A stretch of DNA of 64,000 bases from Miscanthus floridulus (lineage: Eukaryota > Streptophyta > Magnoliopsida > Poales > Poaceae), in assembly GCF_019320115.1 (NCBI RefSeq), contig NC_089593.1:8867022-8931021 (forward strand). Reading direction: 5' to 3'. The notes beneath the pieces are model-generated. The model did no database searches, was not told where the DNA came from, and saw only the letters and a program-made list of their open reading frames with translations. The position numbers and the translations under genes were made by a program. This document shows, piece after piece, positions 36,690-47,993 of this stretch (position 1 is the first letter of the stretch; each line of letters begins with the position of its first letter).

Positions 36690-37145
36690 AGGTCACTGTA
36701 AGTGACCGGACGCTGGTCTCGGTAGGACCGGCGCGTCCGGTCAGAAGAAGCAGCAAAGACGCTGGCGTCGGCCTCTGACCGGACGCTGGCGTCGGTCTCT
36801 AACCGGACGCTGGGTCACTTAGTGACCGGACGCTAGAGGGTTGCGTCCAGTGCTGCTGACGTGGCAGTGCACAGAGGAGATGTCGAGTGACCGGACACTG
36901 GGTGAGTCCGGTCGAGCATGACCGGACACGTCCGGTCGTGAAAAGTTGTCTCTGGATGCTTACTAGAAACGACAGGACGCTGGAGTTTAGCGTCCGGTCA
37001 CTTTGAGCTGCTGCATCCGGTCATCACTTGACCGTTGAGATCGGTCAATCAACATTTGAAGAGAGGGGATACATGGCACGCATCACGTGACTGGACGCTG
37101 AGGTCCAGCTTCTGGTCGATATGACCGGAGCGTCCGGTCACCCCA
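36690..37145. repeat. Cluster of GACCGGACGC / GCGTCCGGTC motifs
   Basis: About a dozen copies of gaccggacgctgg or its inverse gcgtccggtca occur irregularly within the outer solo LTR, for example near 36,700, 36,777, 36,822, 36,925, 36,990 and 37,125. They can pair with one another as inverted repeats. Confidence 0.8.
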
Positions 37146-37733
37146 TGTTGTGCCCAGTGAAGGGATACAACGGCTCTATTTCATGGGGGCTTCTATTTAA
37201 GCCCCATAGCTGGCTCAAGCTCACTCTCTTGGCTATTTACATTGACATAGCAACCTTGTGAGCTTAGCCAAAGCCCTCCCACTCATCTCCATCATTGATT
37301 CATCATTTTTGTGAGATTGAGAGAGAATCCAAGTGCATTGCTTGAGTGATTGCATCTAGAGGCACTTGGTGTTCGTATTTTTACTGCGGGATTCACTTGT
37401 TGCTCTTGGTGGTTGCCACCATCTAGATGACTTAGAGCAGTGGAGGAGGATTGGCACGAGTTGGTGATTGGTCGTGGCCATCTCTAGTGATTGTGAGGGG
37501 ATTTGTACCTTCCCCGGCAGAGCGCCGAAAGGTAACTCTAGTGGATTACTCATGTCATTGAGTTACCTCACTTGTGGGTAGGTTCTTGCGGTATCCAATT
37601 ATGTGGACAAGGTTCATGCAACACCTCTTAGTCGTCGAACCACCAAGTTTGGTCGACACAACAGAGACGTAGCGTGTTGACAAACACGTGAACTTCGGGA
37701 GAAAATTGGTTGTCTCTTGTCCTTTGGTATTCT

Positions 37734-39732
37734 TGAAAGGACCTTGATATCGCCTAGGAGGCCTAGAGGGGGATGAATACGCCTGTAAAAATTCAACTCG
37801 AAACTCTATTAGAACAGAGGGCGGCACTGTGGGCCTTATAGAGCGGCACTGCCGCTCTTCAAAAATAAAGCAGACAATGTTGAGATTTCATAGATAGTAA
37901 CCTGACCCTCTCAGTTGCTTAATCCTACAACAGAAAAACAAAATCTAGTTCAAAGACTGGATACCATAGAAATCTCACACAAGAGAGGATCGAGCTACCA
38001 AACCCTAACAATCAGCTAGCAAAGAGCTGAACCAGCAAGAATACAAAGTGAAGCATGCGAGACAAAATTTATCCTATGGTTCAGCTCGCCACCAAGGCTT
38101 GCCTATGTCCACGTTGTTGAGGCATCCACAAAAAGGATTGGCTTGCCACCAAGGCTTGTCTTGCCCTCGTTCTCAAATCAAGAGAATGAACTCTTGAAGT
38201 GAGGGGTAATTTCTTAGCTATAGGATGAGGTTACAAACCTCCCAAGGCTGCCACATGAGTTGGCAAGCACAAGGGCGACGCCTAGCCGGCTAGGAGCAAG
38301 CTCTAAGAGTAACAAACCCTAGAACCACCGACCAAACATGAACTAAATGCTCTTAGACTTTGGGAATCAGTGGATCTTCTCTCCAATCGAGTTTTGCTGC
38401 CTTTTCTCTTAAGTTTTGATGGTGGGAATCAAGGATTTGCTTGAGGGATGAAGGAGCAACAATGGAGGAGAGAGAGGTGAGCTTTAGTCTGTTCAGTTTC
38501 AAACTAAACCGTTGGAGAAGAAGGATCTCTGTTGTGGGTTGGCCCAAATGGTATTTATACCTCTTGGGTCCCAACGGTCGATTATGGGCGGCACTGTCGC
38601 CCTCACAGGGCAGCACTACTGCCCTAGTCAAAACAGGTAGAATCTAGAGATTTTTGGCTGCCTGCTTTGGCTGGGTAAGAGGATATAGATCTGTAGTTTT
38701 GAGCATCTAGTTGCATAGTTGACCAACTGTACTAGAATCCCTCTTTATAGTACGGCTTTTCCTAAACTCAAATTCAAAGCATAAAAGAATGTAAATGCCT
38801 TTGAGCTGGTTGCCACTTTATTTGGCAATTGAAAGCTTCTATTATTGAATATGTTTTCCTCATTCTCATTATACCATGATTATGTGAGTTGAACCATTTC
38901 CATACATATGAGTTCACCTTCATAGCTTCAAGTCACTTTCACTAATGATTTGATCCTCAACACAATATGACTCTCCATAGCTTGATTAGTACCTCGACTC
39001 AATGCAAGTACTCTCTTCTTCATCTTAGCCATGGTACCTCGGCCACCAAGCCATCGCTTGCCCTTCACCTTCGCTTAGTACCTCGAAGCCCTTTCCTTGC
39101 TATCTTCACCCTATCAAGCTATACTTAAGTCACATTATATTAAGCATCCATTGAAAAACATTTCTTTAATATTTTGATCCTTGCTTGAATATTTTTTAGA
39201 TATGAATGTTGAGATCAATCAAGCTTCAGTTTGTCTCACATAGAGACATACATGGATCAACATCAATATGGTCAAGCTAATTCACGATTCCTTATTCCCT
39301 TCTCATTTTGGCTTGACATTCCAATTGATCTTTCATATATTCATCCATGTAAGCAAGCCAATGTAGAGACCGACTTATATCCACTATACATTGTCATTTA
39401 CCAAGTATGTTTGCTTTCACATGATACTATGATATCCCACAACATAGAAGCCATTTCATTGATTCTAATTATATTGTTGTCTTTTGCTTGAACTAGATTG
39501 CTTCTAAAAACTTCTAATACAACAATACATAGTTTGGCATTCACTTTAACACAATATGGCATATCATCAAATTTGCCTACTAGTTGAACCTTGTATATAC
39601 TTGTTAATACACAACCCACAAGTATATGCAATAGACTCAATTTTTTGTTCAACACTTAGCAAATTTATTAGACCTTTAATTATGTTGTCATTCAATTTAC
39701 CAAAACCCACTAAAGGGCTAGATGCACTTACA
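37734..39732 (-). mobile_element. Inner solo LTR (SIRE/Maximus-like), 1,999 bp
   Basis: Read on the minus strand it begins TGTAAGTGCATCTAGCCC and ends CTTTCA. It is flanked by a perfect 5-bp duplication attct (37,729-37,733 and 39,733-39,737). About 1.2 kb of it (from 38,531) is nearly identical to the LTR at 44,093-45,275. Confidence 0.85.
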
Positions 39733-40545
39733 ATTCTTCCGGTGATTAATAAAGTATTCATCTTGTGATTGGTTCACTCATCTACACGGCGGTATAATCA
39801 CCTCACTTACTCATTTATATTCCCGCAAACTAGCTATATCAAGCTCTTTAGTGTAGCTAGAATTAAGAGCTTGCTTTATGGATCAAGTTCATCTAGTGGA
39901 GCTCTTTAGTGTAGCATTTGTGAGAGCTCTTAGTGAGTAGTGACCTAGTGGATTATGTGCCTAGTGATCATAACAACTAAAATTATTGGATAGGTGACTT
40001 GCAACCCTTATAAAGCTAGAGCAAGTTTGCATTTTGCTAATTGTTATACTAATCAAATTGCTCTAGTTGATTTGTAGATTTTAAATAGGCTATTCACCCC
40101 CCTCTAGCCATATTAGGACCTTTCACTGCTGTTGCCGCCGTTTGGATTGGCTAGCTGGCAGGCTTGCCGCCACCGTTACCTGGGCAGGCTGGCTGGCACG
40201 CTTGCTGCCGCCGCCGGGGTATGTCACACATTATTAAAATTCACAAAAATACAGTAAAAATTTCCATAAAATTAGAGTAAAATTCTGGACATATAACACA
40301 ATATTAAGTACACATGAATTCATCTCATATCATAATATTGTTCCAAACAAGATTCAAGTAAATTTTAATAATGTGTGATATACCCCGGTGGTGGCGGTAA
40401 GCGTGCTAGCCAGCCTACCCAGGCAGCGGCGGCGGCGGCGGCAGCCAGTCAGCCTACCCAGGCCAGGCGGCGACCAGGCAGCCCACGCACCTGTCTGCCC
40501 ACTCTTACGTGAATATGACTGAAGGACAATACCTGCCTACCCAGC

Positions 40546-40991
40546 CCAGGCGTAAGTTTCAATTTGTTTCACCTTGTTTCAGTATGTTACCACAGGTGCT
40601 GCTCCCCACACGCTCTAACTTGTGGGCACGCACGCGCTGCACACACCCAGCCAATGCTGCCTATGTGTGCATGCGGGCCAGCTCTAACAGTTGGACGTGC
40701 ACGCAACGGACGGTCACTCCCTAGTCAAAGTGCATGCGTGCATGCAGAGCGCTAGAGCGGGCTAGCACCCAAACGGAGGCGTGGCCCCCACAGTGTAGCA
40801 TGTAGCCCGGGTCAACCCATGGGTAAGCGTGATGTGCTCTCTCTCTCTCGCATGCAGCTGGGAAGGCCCCAGACGCATGCTCTCCGGGCAGGCGTGGGGC
40901 ACAGCAGAAGCAAGAGCAGGTCGGGGCGCAGCAAACGCAGTAGCACGCGGTCGTTCAGACGCGCGTGTCCGTCCGGACGTCTGGACGCTAA
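40546..40991. other. Unclassified GC-rich spacer
   Basis: About 450 bases with many cgcac/gcatgc words; no gene or clear repeat ends. Confidence 0.4.
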
Positions 40992-43900
40992 TGTAACACC
41001 CTAGGTGTTAAGCTTGCATTATCACCTGCATTCCATAAGCATAAGCATCATTTATTCATTCATAATCATACGCATATGATAATATTTTTGATTTAGTCTA
41101 CAATGGTTCTATGTGATGCTTTGCTTTTAATGTGTGACTTTATTTGTTTAGGTGATAACTCAAGTGCTTGATGTTTGATCACCTAAATAAGTTAGATCAA
41201 CATAGGATCACAAATGAGTTAGGGTTTGTGTTTATCATTTAGTCAAAATATGCTTCTAAGTGTTTAAATTAGGTTTGAAGCCTTTTTCATGATGCTGTTT
41301 TGACCAAAATATAATTATAATTTCAGTACCCTTTCTGAGGTTTGACTCTAAATAAAAGTTGAAGTGTTGGTTGTGTACTACAAACTTTGTTTAAGGATCA
41401 AGGATCAAATCCACTTTTAACAAGTCCAAATAGTAGCCACAAGTTTCAATCTAGTACTGTTTTGAATCTCTTAACAAAATTTTCAAGTCTAAGATTAGCA
41501 GTTAGCAAATTCAATGTTTGGGAATTTATCTAATCAATTTTTATAAACAAAATTTGTACAACTTTGCTTCTATGAATTGGTGTGATGTTTGCACTTTGAT
41601 ATTGAGCTATTGGTTGGATTGTTTGGTCAATGTTTAGCTATTAAATAAATTGCCCAAAGTAGCAAATCAATTCATTTGTAGCCATGTTAACTGAATGCAG
41701 TTTTTCAGTTTCAAGGTTAGATTTTTAAAATTCAAAATCTTCCAAACTATCAAGTTTTTGTGGTTACTCATTAAAGCAATGTCGGAGATCTCTTTTAGTT
41801 CTACAACTTTTAGTAATGACGTTTTAGCTGAGGATGAACAGATCAGGAGAGTGAGAGCGAGGAAGTAGCTCTGTTAGGCTGCTACAGTGCCGCATAGACA
41901 ACAGCCAGCTCGGTTGCTACACTACCGTCGACAGTGTCCTTCTCGGTGCTTCGCCGTTGGGATACGCAGCCGCCGTGAATAGGGGCCGAGCTACACTGGC
42001 GAGCCTGGAGAAACATCGCTCGTGCCCATTCAATGCCCAGCGCCAGCCAACTCCTTTTCCTCCCCTTGCTGTGCCACCCGCCGTTCTTCTCTGTCCGCTA
42101 GCTGTTTTTGCAGCCACTACTCGCTCCCCATCCAATTCGTCGCGTCCATAGCTTCGCCATGCGCGGCTCTCCCATCCCAACCTAGTTGCGACGTCATTCT
42201 TCGTAGGTGAGGGCCCTTGGGCCAAGCCGCCGCCATGGGCGCCATGGCCACCAGCTCGTGCCTGTCTCCCTCTTCTGCCCTTTCTTCTTATTTTAGCATC
42301 ACCTTTGGACGTAGAAGCTAGCTTCGAAGCCAATTTAATCTCTACCACCGTTCCCTCGTTGGAACACGGCTTGCCGCTGTCGCGCTCTGGCCGCCGCGCC
42401 GCCATCCACGCGGCTACGCCTCGCTGCAGCCCCGCCGAGCCTTACCCTAACCTCTAGATCCTCGTGCGAGCTCCCTAGAGCCCATGCTCGTGGCCACCGG
42501 CCAAACCTTGGCCGGAGACGGTGAGTCCGTTGCCGCCATCGTGGCTTAGTGCCATCGCACCGCCGCCTAGATTAGGAGTCGAGCACCCCACCTTAATCTA
42601 CCTCGTTAGATGCAGAATGAGACGAGGAGTCTAACGATGGTGGTCCTGTTGCCGACAACCTCGCTGATGGTGAGCTATTGCCTGTTAACCAGGCGGCTCT
42701 GCTCTGTCCCTATGACAAGTGGGGTCGGTGGACCTTGGGCCCCTGCGGTCAACGCTTCTGGGTGCATGGACCGGGTGCACTTAGCTGTGGTTAGAGCGTA
42801 TTTTGTTTGTTTGTTTTCTGTTTTTCTTTTTTCAGAATTTGAATTAAACTTCAAAAATACATAACTTGAGCTAGGAAAGTCCAAAATTGGTGAATCAAAT
42901 TTTGTTAGCTTTGTCTTGCTGTGCTCTACATGTTAGAGTCATAATTTTTTCTGTTTGAAAAAAATTATATACTGTTTTTATTTACCAATAATAATACCTT
43001 TTTGCTTCCAAAAATGATATTTAAAACTATAGGTATACAAAATTCATGAAACCAATTTTCATAGTTTTCTAGTGACATGCTCTATGCAACATAATTATGA
43101 AATCTGTTGTTTGACAATAAAAGTGGGCTGACCCTGTTTAGGTTAAATTAAGTATATATTATTTGTCCTTTTTATATATGATACTCCATGTATTCAAATG
43201 TGATGAAATTTGTGTGGTATACTATTCATAGCACATATGTGCTGCTGTATTTTTCTGCAAATCAGATTTGTACAGCAGCTGACCTTTTTCTTTTATGCCT
43301 TGTTTACTAAGTAAATGGATTGGGCATGCTACAAATATTTTTGGGTTGCAACTTTAACTTTCTTATCATGTTTTAGGTGTGTCTTAGCTACTGTACTGGT
43401 TGTGAACATATAGGATTCCTTTTGATGCGGTCTCTTATTTTCCTATGTTTGTTATGTTATGGCTTGCCTAGCTTCTAACTTTTTTCGGTAGATAATTGTT
43501 TGATCATGCCAGGTTGCTTTAGGAACTTTTGTTGATGTGCCAAACATATCCAACATTAGTAAGCTTTAGATGAATTAAAATCTTGTCTTCTCTACCAGAG
43601 AAGTGATATGCACCTACTCAGTAAAAAGATTTGATTATAAGCCACACTTTGTCACCTTTATGTTGTTAATACAACCCTAGTTTCCTATGTTATTAGGGCT
43701 ACATGAGTGCATCCTTATTTCATATCATGACATCATTACCTTGCATCTTTTATGATTCACTTTATTTATGCACCGCCTACATACATATAGGATCGGAGGA
43801 GGACATTCCATTTGAGTATGTGATCGTCGAGGAGAAGAACCCTCAGGAGTTGCCACCCAAAGGCGAAGGACAAGTCTTTGAACCACTTCCGGGGTGCCTG

Positions 43901-44092
43901 AACCATGGACCCTCCACTTTTCGCCAAGGCAAGCCTCAGACATTTCACTTTCCTATCTATCTCTGTTTTAAATTACACTTGAGTAATGTTAAACTTTAGT
44001 TATGCATTAAGTTGCTAGGTGTTGATTGGTAACCGTTGCTGCATCTTGTACTTTGACTAGAAAAAATTATCTCCCTTTCTAACTAAAAATAG
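40992..44092 (+). mobile_element. Truncated Del/Tekay-like gypsy LTR, plus strand
   Basis: Begins tgtaacaccctaggtgtta, the same type of start as the complete element's LTRs read on their own strand, and has the same layout: AT-rich start, GC-rich centre (about 41,880-42,600), AT-rich tail. It contains the conserved short exon-like block at 43,791-43,928. The 3' end is missing, cut by the copia sequence that starts near 44,093. Confidence 0.75.
43791..43928 (+). other. Conserved exon-like block in the plus-strand Del-type LTR
   Basis: Preceded by acatatag|gatcg and followed by caag|gcaagcc. 138 nt, phase 1 to 1; the peptide starts GSEEDIPFEYVIVEEK and ends CLNHGPSTFRQG. It corresponds to blocks at 49,466-49,612, 60,061-60,207 and 63,097-63,249. 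Confidence 0.6.
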
Positions 44093-47000
44093 ACCGTTGT
44101 GGGCCGGCCCAAATGGTATTTATACCTCTTGGGTCCCAACGGTCATTTTTGGGTGGCACTGCTGCCCTAGCCAAAACAGGTAGAATCTAGAGATTTTTGG
44201 CTAGCTGCTTTGGCTGGGTAAGAGGATATAGATCTGTAGTTTTGAGCATCTAGTTGCATAGTTAATCAACTGTACTAGAATCCCTCTTTATAGTATGGTT
44301 TTTCCTAAACTCAAATTCAAAGCATAAAAGAATGTAAATGCCTTTGAGCTGGTTGTCACTTTATTTGGCAATTGAAAGCTTCTATTATCGAATATGTTTT
44401 CCTCATTCTCATTATACCTTGATTATGTGACTTGAACCATTTCCATACATATGAGTTCACCTTCATGGCTTCAAGTCACTTCCACTAATGATTTGATCCT
44501 CAACACAATATGACTCCCCATAGCTTGATTAGTACCTCGACTCAATGCAAGTACTCTCTTCTTCACCTTAGCCATGGTACCTCAGTTGCCAAGCCGTCGC
44601 TTGCCCTTTACCTTCGCTTAGTACCTCAAAGCCCTTTCCTTGCTATCTTCACCCTATCAAGCCATACTTAAGTCACATTATATTAAGCATCCATTGAAAA
44701 ATATTTCTTCAATATTTTGATCCTTGCTTGAATGTTTTCTAGATATGAATGTTGAGATCAATCAAGCTTCAGTTTGTCTCACATAGAGACATACATGGAT
44801 CAACATCAATATGGTCAAGCTAATTCATGATTCCTTATTCCCTTCTCATTTTGGCTTGACATTCCAATTGATCTTTCATATATTCATCCATGTAAGCAAA
44901 TCAATATAGAGACCGACTTATATCCACTATACATTGTCATTTACCAAGTATGTTTGCTTTCACATGATACTATGATATCCCACAACATAGAAGCCATTTT
45001 ATTGATTCCATTTGTATTGTTGTCTTTTGCTTGAACTAGATTGCTTCCAAAAACTTCCAATACAACAATACACAGTTTGACATTCACTTTAACATAATGT
45101 GGCATATCATCAAATTTGCCTACTAGTTGAACCTTGTATATACTTGTTAATACACAACCCACAAGTATATGCAATAGACTCAATTTTCTGTTCAACACTT
45201 AGCAAACTTATTAGACCTTTAATTGTGTTGTCATTCAATTTACCAAAACCCACTAAAGGGCTAGATGTACTTACAATCTCCCCCTTTTTGATGATTGATG
45301 ACAACACAACTAAAGCTTACAAGAGATTGATAAACATTAAGATTTTGAATCCTATTATATAGTGAGCTCCCCCCTAAATATGTGCATTGAAGGAATTCAA
45401 ATTTTGGCCTCAAATGCCAAATGCACATATTTTCAGATGAAGTGTGGGAACTCCCCTATATCTTAGCATCTATGGGGTGCAAGGTGTAACATGATAACCG
45501 TGATGCTCATGACAGTTCATGCACTCAAAGATTGCTGACCAGCAGAGGGCGGCACTGCCACACCAGAGAGCGGCACTGCCGCACCTGCCTGACCAGCACA
45601 GGAGAAAATAAGCATCACTCAAGGCATGAATGCCACACACTAGCATAAATGGTCCTTATCAAGAGCATCAATTTAAACTATCTTTGCACACACCACAATA
45701 TTTTTTTTATTAAACCTTATATGTATATGTATGCCTCTCCTTTACCCCTTTTCATCCTCATATCAATCTCTCTCCCCTTACATTCTCCCCCAATATTTCT
45801 CCTCCTTTGGCATTTGGCATTAATCTCCAAAAAGGATCTCTCCACCAAAAGGAAGAAATGATGGTACAAAATTGGCAGAAAACAGCCCAGTTTTCAGAGA
45901 GCGGCACTGCCAGCCTCAAGGGGCGGCAGTGCCGCCCTACCATGCTGATTCCAAATCCAGCAAAGCTTCCTGTGTCATTTTCAAAATTCTTTTTCTTGAT
46001 AAAACCTGCTTGCAGCTGTCTCTAACTCATCATCTTTTACAGTTTCTTATCAAGTCTCATTTAATTGCATAGATGGACCAAGCAAGAAGAAATGATGGTC
46101 GACACATGAGGGCAAGAGTAGGTAAAAGTTAAGCATATGGGATTTCTCACCTATTTTCTACCAAACAAAGTATGCAACTTTTAGGTCAAGATTCTTGAGA
46201 GGTTAGCATATTTGGCTCATACCTCACTTAGATGATAGTATAACATGAGACAAACTCATGCCATCACCACAAGAGGTATCAACCAAATATCTAAAGAATT
46301 CTCTAATCGCCACCATAAGAACAAACTTATGGTGTGACTCAAAAATTGCATACACATGCACACACTAGCATGTAAAGGCCTAGATGCACAAAGGTAATAC
46401 ATGAGTTCATGGAGTTATATATCTTTGTTCTAAGCCTCATAATCTCTGCCATGAAGATGATTTCAATACTTGGATTTAATGCTTTGATGGGGCTAGTACT
46501 TCTTTGTGCAAGATAATTTCATTTGTGCCCATCTCTCATCATCATCTTCAAGGAGATTCATAAATTTGTGCTTGATATCAATTGAAAGTCCATTGCTAGC
46601 TCTTGTTGTCATATTGAGATATCAGCTGAAGACAAATTTCTTGATATACTAAGTTAAAGATTATCAATCAATACCAATTGAAATATGATCTTCATAATTT
46701 TGACACCAATTGAGAGGGTCTTCACAAGGCTTTGTAATATTTTGATCGTCAGCAGCTAGCCCAGGGGCCGTGGGATGAGTATATATACACCTAAAACCAA
46801 AACTAGCCATTGGAGTTCAAAAACTAGACATCAAGACCTGTACAAGTGCGGCACTGCTGCCCTTATGCACGGCACTGCCGCAGGCCTATAGCTCTCAGAA
46901 ACAGCACAGGTCACCTCATGGAAAACGTCATATCTCTTTACTCTGAACTCCGTTTTTAGTGATCTTGGACTTTCTAGAAAGCTTGTTTCGAGAGCTATCC

Positions 47001-47993
47001 AGCCCAACCAAGAGAAATCTCAAGATCAACAAGTGCAAGTGTTGTTCTATTGAAATGATCTTCACCAGTTGATGCCAATTGGAATGCATGCCCATATCTC
47101 ATAATATCATCTAGGTGGTGCAATTTGGATTGAATTAATGTAGCATACCCATGAGAAACTCATTCTCAGCAAGAGACTACACAAATTCACTAGAAGAAAC
47201 GGTTAGTCTTAAAAGACACAAGGCATAGGATGGGCTCCCCCTTAATATGTGCATCAAGTGCTTGAATTACTTGTGAAATGCACTAGAATCGGTTTAAGAG
47301 TCGAGGGGAGTTCATCCTATATCTTGGTCAAGGCATTATAATTTTGCAACAACTAAAATTATGCCAAGGAAACATACCACCACCAAGGTAGATAGATCAC
47401 CACACATATTTTCATCGATATGACCATCATAAGTTAGACTTCAATGATTTGGATGGCTATAGTTCACTCTTGATGAAATGTGGTGAATTAAAGATTTTGT
47501 GATCATCCAAGATCTATATTAGTTTCCTAGTTCTTTCTTTACCTAAAGCAACTCACACAGAGAGCAAAGGTAAAATTCATAAAATTTGTAAGTTATGAAC
47601 TAGGAGTTACCACTCTTTGTTGATAAGATCCTGGGAGATCAATGGGATGGATCATAGGTACTTGATGAGCACTTAGAGAAGAGAAATAGCAATGAAAGCC
47701 CACTCTTCAATTATTTTCTCCATCTCATCCAAATCTAGGTCCATTTAAAGGATTGTGATATTCAACATTTAAACCAGGACCACTTGGTTTGTAAAGACCA
47801 AGACCTCCTAGAATAATTGTGAAACACCTAGAGAATCCAAAGGAACTACCCATCCTTCTTTTTCCATGTGTGGGACTGCACATCAAACACTTGAAAGAAA
47901 CCAATAATCCCACAAGATATAGGCCGAGCTCCCCCTAAATTTGTGCATACAAGAGTACACAAAGTTCACTTAAGCACATTAACAATATGAGGT
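44093..47993 (-). mobile_element. SIRE/Maximus-like copia fragment: truncated 3' LTR plus internal region
   Basis: 44,093-45,275 is an LTR fragment nearly identical to the inner solo LTR. At 45,276-45,290, read on the minus strand, a polypurine tract (caaaaagggggagat) abuts the LTR start TGTAAG, so this is the 3' end of a minus-strand element. The rest (45,291-47,993) is non-coding internal sequence; I find no pol remnant. It stops at the complete Del element. Confidence 0.7.
45276..45290 (-). other. Polypurine tract of the copia fragment
   Basis: Minus-strand reading is caaaaagggggagat directly next to the LTR start, the normal place for second-strand priming. Confidence 0.7.

Larger units (their letters stand above)
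36147..40125 (+). mobile_element. Solo LTR, SIRE/Maximus-like copia (itself interrupted)
   Basis: Flanked by a 5-bp duplication ctgct at 36,142-36,146 and 40,126-40,130. It opens ctctagtttggttttggtga and ends tattaggacctttca, ends I associate with grass SIRE/Maximus-like LTRs. It is cut at 37,733 by a second element; the two halves (ending ggtattct and resuming tccggtgattaataaag) are otherwise collinear. No coding region. Confidence 0.7.
36073..40543. mobile_element. Foldback (long inverted repeat) element, split by an insertion
   Basis: The sequence accgtattgcccttcagtc near 36,073 with cacgtaagagtgggcaggc and gtgcgtgggctgcctgg recurs inverted at about 40,460-40,543. A second pair, ccggggtatgtcacacatta near 40,215 and its inverse near 40,370-40,388, surrounds a loop of about 120 bases. 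Without the insert at 36,147-40,125 these join into one long inverted repeat of about 490 bp. Confidence 0.75.

Noticed and set aside
39398..39655. 85-codon frame conserved between 39,398-39,655 and 44,941-45,198
   Set aside because: The conservation is that of two copies of the same LTR; nucleotide identity is equally high outside the frame, so it is not evidence for coding.
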